From the NCBI GenBank assembly GCA_944739405.2, contig OX123193.2:25223516-25287515 (forward strand): a stretch of 64,000 nt of DNA. The letters are read 5' to 3'. Position numbers and translations under genes: made by a program. The notes under the pieces are model-generated. The model was not told the DNA's origin. It saw only the letters and a list, made by a program, of their open reading frames with translations, and did not search any database. Position 1 is the first letter of the stretch, and each line of letters begins with the position of its first letter. This DNA comes from Euclidia mi (Eukaryota; Arthropoda; Insecta; Lepidoptera; Erebidae). Shown here piece by piece: positions 27,701-39,700 of the stretch.

Positions 27701-30700
27701 AGCGCCACGCGAGAAAAGTTCAAAGAAAGCGAATTAGGGATCTCTGTGACCCTTTTACGTTGAACGACAGAGAATTCCAGTTGCTTTGGTATATCAAAAC
27801 CAGTGGCTCTGTTTCTCATAGAAAGGCTTGCCACGGATCTCGAGCCTCATTCAGATGGCCTGCCTGTCTATTTAAAGATAAGTTAATATCATTATTATCG
27901 AAGCTGCGCATGGGACCTCATTCTTATTCAACACAGTAGGTACCAATTGTTAATACTTTGTAGGTATTGACATCAGTTTCGAATTAAAACTAATCAACTT
28001 TTGAATTAACACAGAATTGTAAATTCATGTAATCTGTGGTACTTAATATTACTGGCGAATTGGACAATGTACTCATAGCTGAGGTGTCCGAGTGGTTAAG
28101 GACTTGGACTTGAAATCCAATGGGTTAAACAATACATACAAATTACAAATGTCAAATAGTACTTAATATGATAAACTATAGAGGTGGATACAAGTCTTTT
28201 GAGCCATTTGAGCACAAATTGAATGAACTAAACCGGTGTGGTTACATTAATAAATGCCGTAATTGACATTCTATGTTTCAAAGGGCAACATCGGTTACTC
28301 GTGCAACGAGAGCGAATTCTTCGACGTGAAGCTTGTCTATCGTGGCGCGCATGTTAAGAGCGTATACTCAAATTTAGATGACATCTGCATCTTTTACGGG
28401 TTTTTCAGAGCTCATAACTTAATCATACGCTTATAAAATTGAGAATAAATAACGTTTCTATTAAGATTAACTATTATATTTGTGCATCTCAAAGCAAAAT
28501 TTAAAATTTTATGATTAGTTTTTTAAAAGGAATTAATTTTCTGTACACCGTCTTACAAAGTTTGGCGTCAGAGCCTTGTTTCAAGTCGGATATCACCAGT
28601 TTGCGATGGAAACATATCTTATTTTAAGGCTTAAATATACAGAATGTATGGTATTAAAGTGCATCTCAGTCTAAAAGTTCTCAATTATAACAAAAAATCT
28701 AGTCTAAATAGGTTATAAATAAACTCAAAATCGGTAAATTTCAACATCTTTTTTTCACTATTATTTGACTCTGAATTGAAATAAAAGACAAATATTATTA
28801 AGAAGTATGTAATGCTTAATACTCAGTATTTTTTTTTTCAAATGTTTTAATGCTATTTTGTATTTTTAACAATTATTTTGAAATCACTATAAAACCGCGC
28901 GCGCAAGCTTCGCTCGATTAGTACGCGCCGGGCCCTCCCAACGACAGGACGTATCACTTTTCTCCGGCGACATCGGTGCGATCGCGTGTTTACACCTATA
29001 GCGTAAGCAATTTATAGCGCGACTTGGTACGTATTGATACTTTGGTGAGTACTGTTTTATTATAAATTTAGTACCAAACGTTTCTAATTACATTAAATGT
29101 AAATTTATGATATTCAAATGTTATGTTATTATGTAATGGTAAATAATTGTATTTGTTTTCAGAAATGGGTAACAAACGTAAACATTTTGGCTGCAGCAAA
29201 CCAATTAAAAAGAAGTCAATAGCTTACGCACGGCAAATAAAAAAGTGAGTTAAAATGCATAAAGATATTTGTTTTTTTTGTAATAATATATATTTTTAGT
29301 AATATATATTTATAGTATTAATAATATAATAATATATAATTTGTAATAATATATATTAGACTGCTTCTGTGGTCCTGCGGTAGTACGGATAGTACAGTAG
29401 ACTGCGGATCATGAGGTCTCGGGTTCGATTCCCGGGTCGTACAAAAAGTGATATTGGGCTTTTCTGTTAGAAATTATCCAATAAAACTTCGGAGTCAGGG
29501 AGTTGGCGGTGTCACACCCCCGTGCCTCGGAAAGCACGTTAAGCCGTTGGTCCTGCGCCCAATCTCTCTCCGGTCGTGTCGCATGTGGCGTCCCATCGGA
29601 CTATGAGAGTGAGGGAATAGAGAGTGCACTTGTGTATGCGCACACACTTGTGCACTATAATATGTCCCGCGCAGATGGCAAGTCTCATATTATATAGACA
29701 AGCCGCCGTGGCCGAAATCGGTCAAGAGGACATTATTATTATTATATTTATAGTATTATCTGTAGTGGTGTTTGTTAATCGATTATTTATTACTTATTAT
29801 AATCGATTTTGGTAAACAGCGGTCTTTCCAGAGCAAATGTTGTGATTGAAGGCCATACGATTTACTTTTGTTAAATGAACAAAATATTTTATACCATTAT
29901 TTGTTTTCTACTTACTATCATATCCGTAAGTGGAACGACAAACAAAAAAAAAATTACGAACGACTCACATTAGAAAAGCAATATAAAATGACCATGAATT
30001 TATTTAAATTCAATTTTAAATTCTAGTGTATATATTTCAGAAATAAGAAAAACATAATAGAAAATCAATCAAATTCTAATGTATCCAACGATATCTCAAA
30101 TATATCTTACGATGTATCAAATGTGTCCGACGATGTATCAAATATAACCAACGCTGTATCCAATATATCCAACGATGTATCAAACCATGGAGATACGGAA
30201 CAGGTAAGTAAATTTGTTGTTTAGGTATTTTAGGCAGCTATAACCGTATCGAGTGCCTGCATTTCATATAAAAACCTTTGGTATATTTTTCTTTTAATAA
30301 TTCTAATATCTTATAGTAATAGATAAAGCTGAAGAGTTTGTTTGTTTGTTTGTTTGGTTGAAAGCGCTAATCTCAGGTGTCACTCTGGTCCGATTTGAAA
30401 AATTATTTCAGTGTTACATAGCCCATTTATCGAGGAAGGCTATAAGCTACATAACATCACGCTATGAGCGACGGGAGCAGAGCAGTAGCCTTAAATAACG
30501 CGGGTGTAACCGCGGCCATCCTCTAGTACTAATATATAAAGCTGAAGAGTTTGTTTGTTTGTGTGGTTAAACGCGTTGATCTCAGGAACTACCGGTCCGA
30601 TTTGAAAATTCTTTTAGTGTTAGATAGTCCATTTATCGAGGAAGGAACATCACGCTATGTGCCACGGGAGGGAAGCAGTAGCCTTAAATAACGCGGGTGT

Positions 30701-33700
30701 AACCGCGGGCTCATCTAGTGATATAATAAACGTTACCACTTGCTGATATTATTATAATCCATTTACATTGGTTTATATATCCTAAAACGTATTTCGTGTA
30801 AGGGTGTTTGATATGTTTATTTAATTGAAAATCATCATAAATAATTATATATTTCTTTACGGTTTATTACGGTCAACGTCCCGATTCCGAGCAATCCGAC
30901 CATTATATTTTATAACCACCCAGAAATAGTAGTCCCATCAAGCGGTGCTCTGTCGAGTTAGATGGCCAGGTGACAATAAATTATTAGGTATACGGTTATA
31001 GATCATCATGTTTAACACTCCGATTTAAAGCAAAACGACTCGGATAGGCAAAAAGACCCAACCTTATTTTCACATGGCCATTATTTTTTGCACAGTTCAA
31101 TTAAACAAATTCAGCTAAGAAAGTTATCATCATCACCATAGCATTTATGCCAGTCGCATCCTTGGTTTTCTCTTCAGAGCTCAGAGATCGCTATTCTGAC
31201 CTAAGCAGATTTTATAAACCTAATAAATGTTTATTTCTTGCGCAGACGGGTAAATAGAGAAAATCGATGACGTATTTTACATTTCTTATATCTTTTAGGT
31301 TTGTAAGAGACGAAGTTGCATAAGCTCTGCTCCACTTGTGAAGTCTCTCGCGTATTCATATTCACTGAGTAGCGTACCAGCAATACAATACGGCAAAAGC
31401 AATGAACAAACTGCTTTACAGCAGCTTGAACAGCAAGAGGCTATTGTCATAGAAAAATGTGGGTTGTTTATAGACGAAACATTCTTCTTTTTGGGAGCGT
31501 CACCCGATGGAATATATAAAGATGGAATCGTCGAAATTAAATGCCCATATTCAGCGCGTAATCTCGATGCCGAACAAGCTATTAGAGAAAGAAAAATCAC
31601 ATTCTGGACCCGTGATGGATTAGTTAATACCAATCACGATTGGTACTTTCAAATTCAAGGCCAACTTCATGTAAGGTAAGAATCTTCGACATTTATGTTA
31701 CCTGAAGGGTTTTTATGTGGTTTTACCAATTCAGTATAATATAATTAAAATATATACATTTTATTTACAGTAAAACGGATGTATGTTTATTCGCTGTATG
31801 GACAGGACCAGAGTTTCCTTTGAAAACAGCTCGAATAAGAAGAGACGACGTCTTCTGGTCAACAAAAATGGAAAATAAATTAATATCTTTTTATGATAAA
31901 TGTCTCTTACCAGAATTGATCGACCCTAGAAAAAGCCGCTCAATGGCTATAAGAGACGTTAGATTTTAAAATAAAATAAAACATTTTTTATGCTTTGCCT
32001 GTGGTTTTATTTTAATGTTTTAATAGCCGTTATCAAATCAGAAGTAATCTCTGATTGCCATCCGTTCTACCTACGTCTGCTATAGATTTAACACCTTAAT
32101 TGTAAATATAAAGTTCGCTTTTCACTTCAGAATAATATCTGCTAGGGATACCCGAGTTCTTTGTAAAAATTGAATATAATTGTATTCGATCAGACTGCTC
32201 TATTCAAAAATATGGAGAGCGATATTAATTTCCTAACATTATACTATCTCAATACGGATTAATAATCTGGTAAGATACTCTAATAATTACATGAACAATA
32301 TTACATAATATATCTATACAAATATAATTAAAAATAAGTCACCTTATTTCAAATGTATGAAAATAAATAACAAAAGTATCAAAATATGCCACAATAATTT
32401 TGCTTGTAGTATACGCGGGGTCAACACAGGACAGCGTTCACGCACACAGAGATATTATTGAAGTGTGCGCCACTGTTTCGTCGAGCTTGCGTTCGCGGCA
32501 CATTTGAGTTGCGTAATTTTGAATATACGCTCTTAAAGAAAACGAGATATTAACCGATAACGACAATATTTCTTCATTCACGCGTGTGATTTCTCGTGGT
32601 GCGTATCCTAGGCGGGCTGGAGTCTAGTGGTTACTGGTTAGTATAGTAGCGTGGTCAACTAGGGGCTGGGCGAGACTGATAGAAACGGACCGTTAGATAT
32701 AATACCTTGCTGCAAAAATCAAGTGGCAATATACAGTATAAACAGGTACAGTAGTTAGTCGCATTTGATCTTTGATGGGTGACCATGGGATTGGCTTGCA
32801 GAACCTATATCGCAGGTTTATTTTCGTACAAACTACATAAGTTAGGGTAAAGTAATTGACATCACGGTCATAGTATGGATGGGTGACCGACCGATGAATT
32901 TACAGAGCCCATGTATGGGGTTCTTAAGGGCGGCAAAATTATGGTTATTTTTAAGCTAGGACGCGCCGCCGTTAGCATGATACCAATGTAATAGGTATTT
33001 ACCTAAAACCCGATACCTTCTGCATAGCAGTTCGTTGGTATCTCCAGTAGGCTATCGCTGCCTGTTGTTAATTAAACAATGTGTCAACGTTAGTGAGAAC
33101 AATAGAAGTCAAATTATAGTTGGTGCCACGAGAAGATAGACTTTTTGTAAACAAACATTCAGAGCTTCACAACCTTTTTTCAAACAGCTGCGTTTTACAA
33201 TTTATGCTTTTGAACAGTCTTTTTTTTCACTATGTTTTTAAATTTATATTGTTAAATTTTACTGAAATAAAAATATTTGATTTTGTGTGTTTAATGGTCG
33301 AATGTTCATAAATTGGCCGATTTTTTTGTTGTTTTACACGTAATAATCTGTAAATTAATGAAAAATAGAGTACCATGTATGTTAATTATAGAGTACATAC
33401 ATGTTACTTTATTATTGACACGATTTTTAAAAAATCAATACGCAATAAATAATATTGCTCAAAGTAGCATATATCTATTGTAAAATATTAAATTATTGAC
33501 CAACAATGAATAATATAACAGATAACTAGCTAATACATTGCATAAACATTTCTAGGCATAGAGATTTTACGTTGTCTGTGAATGAAATCGTCAGAATGAA
33601 CTTAAACAAAAACCATTAAACGTTACGGTAGTCTGAAAACGCAATTTCTTTTTTTAGGTAAAAATTATTTTCTGCCATCTGATATTCTGCACGCGCTTTT

Positions 33701-36700
33701 TCGAGATGCCGGCAGCGAGAAGAGCGTTGCGATCCTATAAACTTGTATTTAACTTAACACCAACCCCTTCTTGATTATCTAAAAATTTAATTTCGTCCCC
33801 TGATAAAAAGATGTTAAGCCCAAGAATGTATCATTTCAATGAACTAACGCCAAATGTTGACACTCTAGGCGTCAGTACCTCAAAACATTAAAAGATCCTG
33901 TTGACAGCGCATAATATCGATAAAAACCCGATCCATTGACATATTAGTTTCCAATGACACGTATCTATGTACCGTTGCGCTCATTGATTTGAAATTATTT
34001 GTTTTTGACAGAACTATCGCTAAGTCACTTAATAAAAATTCTTTGTTTACAAAATGTCTATGTTCTCGTGGCACGGACTCTAGATGATAATGACATTTAA
34101 ATTAGAAGAATACCAATTCTGAGTCAATTTAAAATCTAATCTCATTTCGTTCAAAATATAATTTCAATGTCATATAAAATACGAGAATTGGCCTTATCTA
34201 TGTAAAATTTTATAAAAAGAGGGATTTATATCATCGCACACTGTGTGAAATAATTTTAGGTGAATATATATTGTATAATTACAATATTTTGTAAATACAA
34301 ATCAAAATTTTGTATATTTTTTTCTTTCTTTTAATTAAATAAGTATTTTCTTTTACCCGACTATTTTGGTTTTGTATTTAGTGTCATTCGTGGGTTTTCA
34401 TGCATTAATAACAAAATAGATGTATATTTGAAATGTAACAATTATGTAGATGACAATTATAAATTATTTCTATCATATAATAAAACTGCGCCAAATTATT
34501 ATAAATAGTCGTTGTTATCCTGAGGAACATCATCCTACTAAACAAATATGTAATATCTATCTTTATTTGATACCTTTAAATGCATGTGAATTGAAAATAA
34601 TTAATTTGAATACTTTCATATCATAATCGACGTATTACATAAACGAATTCTGTTCATGTATGGCAAGAAGGATCAAGATTATTATTCCACGCGACACCGT
34701 CATAGTGTGCCGGGTCTCGCATCCGCAGTGCGCGGGCGACCACAGTACTATAAAAACCTAAACTCGAGCCGCCGCTCGAGGCGTATACGCTCTTAATACG
34801 GACTTAACTCCGAAAAGTTATTGGTGCGTGCCGTGGATTCGAACCCGAGACCCTCTGCATAGCAGTCTGTCGGTCTCTCCACTCTGCTATCGCTGACAAA
34901 AATAACTAGTATAATAGCCACATATTGTCAAAGATGGAATTTAGTTCAAGAGTGGAATATCGTTAGGCAATACACTCCTATCATCATCATCCACAAACTG
35001 ATTTTGTCCACAGCTGATTATAGGCCTCTCTTTGTTCTTGCCATTTTCCTCGAGCTTATTTTAATCTAGCCAAGATTCGGCCCGCGATTGCAATGATATC
35101 AATCAATCTTGCTTAAAGACTTTCCGGATTTACATTTAATTGTATTGATAGCGTTACCGCTGTAGTAACATATGTGTTGTTCCACAGATCAAGCGTCCAT
35201 ACTTCCACGTGAAGCCGCTGGAGCGGTGCCAGCTCAAGAACTGGAAGTCGTACCTCGAGTGGGAGAAGCAGCACGGCTCGCTCAAGCGCGCGCTGGTTCT
35301 GCACGAGCGGTGCCTCATCGCCTGCGCGCTCTACGAGGAGTTCTGGATGCGGGTGAGCTACCTGCTGCTAGCAGGCGCAGTGCAGACGACAAACTGTCAC
35401 TAACTTTTTGGCTGTGAAAATGAAATCTATGCAATTATGGAGTAATAGACACGACATACAAAAATAATTAACATTTAAATTGACACGATCGCACAAAAAG
35501 TGTGTCATCTGCGCTGCGCCATGCTGTGGCAATAAAACACAGGGGTGGATCCAGGAGAGAGCGGTGGGGCTAAGAGGCGGTAGACATTTGTTTTCTACAA
35601 ATGACAAATTACTTTTTGTGTTTTCACTGACAAAACCTTCGTTGACCATGTTTAAATTACCAACATCCCGGATCCGCCCCTGATAATTTACATAATTGCT
35701 ACCTTTTATATTCCGTAGTGTATTATATTAATGTGTGCATATGGGTAACTCGCGTGCTCGACTGGTCCATTAATCTATTTTATATTCTAAGCTGTCCCTT
35801 CGTCTATGGATGGATAGGAAAACTTAATCAATACTACTTGATGCCGGCACGCACAAAAAAATGTGTGATGGTTGTTTCAGCTCGGTTGTTCTTGGTGGTT
35901 TCTATGTTTGTAAAGACCGCGCCTGAACCTTCTTCAAAAGTAAGGTGAAGACCATTTATTATTTGGGATAATGAATTATGAATTGAGATACATAATAGAA
36001 TAATTTGCAGCTGGTAGTTTGTTAAACTTATGGGTGTAATAAAGGTGTAATGTTATGTTACTAGCTTATTAAGTTCTTGGAGGAGCGCGTAGACAGTAAC
36101 CCCGAGCTGGTGGCGGTAGAGCGCGAGGTCCTAGAGCGTGCCTGCACCGTGCACCACCTGGACAAGCCCGAGCTGCACCTGCACTGGGCACACTTCGAGG
36201 AGGCGCATGGCAACACCGCCAAGGCGGCTGAGATACTCGACCGAATAGAGAAAACGTGCCCCAACCTTGTTCAGATACAATACAGGTAATTATAACAAGT
36301 GTATAAAGTGCTCTCATATATTTGACAATCAGTTAGTTGTAATGAAATTGAAGCTACGGTTTACATGCTTGCACGTTGAGGCACGTTAGTAAACTTGGTA
36401 CGCTTAATGATCGGAACATTAAATGCAGTGATTTGTCGTACCAGAAGGTGAAACATGCGCCATACAAAATAGTTTAACCACAAATTATTTGAATTCAGCG
36501 ATCTAAGTCTCCATTTATTTTATTTATATTCCAGACGTGTCAACCTAGAGAGACGTCGGGGTGACTACGAGAAATGCGCACAACTGTACGAGAGCTACAT
36601 CGCGTCGTCGAAAAACAAGGCGGTGGCGTCGGCGCTCGCCATAAAGTACGCGCGGTTCATGTTCCACGTGCGACAAGACCCGGCCGCCGCGAGGAAAGTG

Positions 36701-39700
36701 CTCGACGAAGCGATCACCAGAGACCCGCTCAATCAAAGACTTCACATGCAGAGGCTCGACTTAGCACTGCACACGCCAGACACACCCTATGAAGTGCTCG
36801 AAGGTAAGCTCACTTAGATAGATTTTACTGCTATTGGTGGCAGATACAAGTTATGAACGTGTCTTTTTTTTTCGCATTTTTGGGAGTTGTGCCATCCAGA
36901 AGAAATGAGAAAGGAATAGATAGGTGACGTAGCCTGGAAGAGCGCCTGAACTTTTGGTTGGACTTTAATGTTTATTGTAGTATGTGTGCAAGATGCTGTG
37001 TATGGATACTATTATCCTATATGACGATATTCAGTGAGGGTCGTGATAGATCCTCGATCTTGTAAATGGCACCCTCATATGATTATGTAAGATTAGATAC
37101 TGACACGTATGAAACGGTTCGGTGATTTTATCGTTGTCGTAATTATGTAACTCATTATCATGGCATGTGTAGTCTCTCTTTTATGATACTGGGTCTTGGG
37201 AGTTGGAAAGCGTTTCAGTCTAGGGCTTAGAATAAAGCTTTTTACATCTTGCTAGAGTTTCGACCATAAGGTCACCGCGGAAGTTTAGTGATATGACGGC
37301 CTTCACTATGGAAGTCTCCTGAATGCTCAACATCTGGCGCGTTCGAGTCAGTATGATAGGCAGAAATCTGTATACATAAAATCCTTGCGTTATTGATTGA
37401 CTGATAGACAAGCTACAGTCAAAAATTAAGACGGGACTAAGGGGCGGAACATATCTGACCGAAGATGCGTCGAACGTATCTTCGGTCGCGTCTATTCCGT
37501 CAAATGAATCGGTACACATCTGACGGAAAATGCGTCGAGCGTATCTGCACACATTCGCTGAAAGCGTGGCTATTATGCACACATATAAGTTTGTTCGTGC
37601 AGGGCCGTACTCAGGGCAGCTCAATTTTACTGTCATATTTTTTTATCTAATCATTTTTTCGTGTTCCCTGATGTTATGTAGTCACTGAAGTTCTGTAGTT
37701 ATTTATATTGCAATTCGAGTTTGACTATTAAAAATATGTCGGACTTCGAAGATTTTTTATAGTAGCCAACAAGCGGTATTTAAATATATATCCTATTTAG
37801 GTATGGAGGTTCAAAAATAAAAGACGATAATACGATTTGGTTACGGTTTTTCACAAAACTTATACAAATGATATAGAAGGGGTTACAGACTACAGTTGCA
37901 GAGCAAGACATAAAATGTTTTCTATATAGGTATGTATGGAAATTGTTCCCGTGGACCTTTAGCACCTCATACCCAAAAATTGGCCCTCGATCCAAGCTAG
38001 CAAATATGCGTACACTCATAGCACATACTAACACTACATTATTCTACACATTTCGTTTCTGAAAAAATAAGTAAGGTCTGGCGGCCCTGGAATCTTACGA
38101 TCTTAAAATCACCGATCTGGGAATGACATGGATATGGTATGTCCAATACCTACGAATTTAGCGTGCACACCTACGAAACGTTGGGCAAATAAAATGGCTG
38201 CCATTTGGGTTGTTCTCCAGAATGTAATCGATATCGATATGGAGCCGGTTAGAGGAGAATAATACATTTTTGTAGTAAGTTACCTTTGTTAGTTTAAATC
38301 TTTTGCCAGATTAGTTTATTCCATAATGCAAATGTGGGCGAACATGGCAAAGCGAAAGACGACCCTTGTATCAAACATGTAACAAAATATTCTCTGAGAG
38401 CCAATATCGGATTTTTAGACATATTTATGCACAAAAACCAAATTATTATGTTCGATAGACAACGATTTCACAGCAGATGTACCACAAACCTTGGCGAAAA
38501 ATATGGCGATAGTGGCACGAATGACATTTCTAATAAAATATCGTCATGATTAATTTATTCAGTAAACTATGGCTATCTCTTTTTTCTGACAGAGATATCC
38601 CTAAGACAAAACGAGACAACACTATGTTTGGTGGCTTTATGTCGATTTTGTATATATGTGTATAAAAAAATCATGGCGAAATGTGGGTGTAATATTACAC
38701 CTCTGCCTACCCCTCCGGGGATACAGCCTTGAGTCTATAAAAATATAATAATATATGTGAATAATGTAATTTTCTATATGTACCTACTATTTGCCCTCTC
38801 CATTTATATTCCTTACTCAAAGGTCAAAATTCACGTGGTGCGTGGTGCGCGCGACGTCGACGGATAATCCGTTAGTAGGCTCGACGTACTAACAGATTCA
38901 TTCTTCATTCTCTCTCGCGACGGATCTTCCGTCAGATATGTTTCGGCCCTAAGACGGAATTTTCCAAAATTCACACGGCATCGCGGACAAATAGTTAAAT
39001 TAAAATAAATATGCGGGCTGTAGTATGTAGTTGCGCGATCCTCCAGTAAAATACTATAGTTTGAACGTTGCATTGTGTGCAGAGCTGGTGACGTCGTACG
39101 AGAAGCAGGAAGGCGCCGAGCTGGAGGCGTGCGCGGCGCTGGCGTGGCGCCGCCGCGAGCTGGCGGAGGAGAGAGGGGCGGCCTCACACGCCCGCGCCGC
39201 ACATGCGCACGCGCGCGCGCTCGCCAAGCACCTGCGCAAGCGCGCGCGCAAGGACAAGCACGACCCGCCGCCGCCGCCACAGTCAGTACCTACACCACGC
39301 TACCTACTCATAAGCTGCGTCTCCACTAAAGTACAACTACTAACGTTTTGTATCGTTGTAGTCTAGTTTATGCGGTGCGACCATCATCATCCTCTAAGCG
39401 TTATCCTAGTTTCAATCTGGGGTCCGCTTCCTAGTCTAACCGGATTTGGCTGAATATTAGCTTTTCCACAGAGCGACTGCCTGTCTGACCTCCGCAACCC
39501 GAAGGGAAAGCGATATTCTATGGTTTAGACTAGTGTCAGTTTATTTTAGAAGGTACTGACGCCCTGTAACGATTGTCAAAGATCTTCATGACAACCGGGA
39601 CCGACGGCTTAACGTGCTCTCCGAGGTACGGGACAAGCGATAATTAACAATTCAATACGCACATAACTCCGAAAAGTCATTGGTGCGCGCCGTGGATATG

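Larger units (their letters stand above)
28358..32532 (+). mobile_element. TTAA-flanked DNA element carrying a YqaJ-type nuclease gene
   Basis: Termini are GAGCGTATACTCAAATTT (28358-28375) and, inverted, GAGCGTATATTCAAAATT (32515-32532), matching at 16 of 18 positions. Each end abuts TTAA (28354-28357 and 32533-32536), so the element looks like a 4175-bp insertion at a TTAA target, as made by piggyBac- or Kolobok-type transposases. The only gene I can see is the YqaJ-domain gene at 29165-31969. A SINE (29359-29700) and two tandem Helitron-like ends (30315-30718) are inserted in its introns. A related terminus (inverted GAGCGTATACGC next to TTAA) occurs alone at 34781-34796. Confidence 0.62.

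Noticed and set aside
28079..28128. Functional tRNA-Ser gene
   Set aside because: The variable arm, T-arm and 3' acceptor strand are missing.
28920..28960. GC-rich stretch as a host promoter
   Set aside because: It lies inside the TTAA-flanked element upstream of the YqaJ gene, so it is more likely the element's own 5' region; no core promoter motif is certain.
32870..32890. 5S rRNA gene
   Set aside because: Only a short GGATGGGTGACCG match is present within a repeat; no full 5S sequence.
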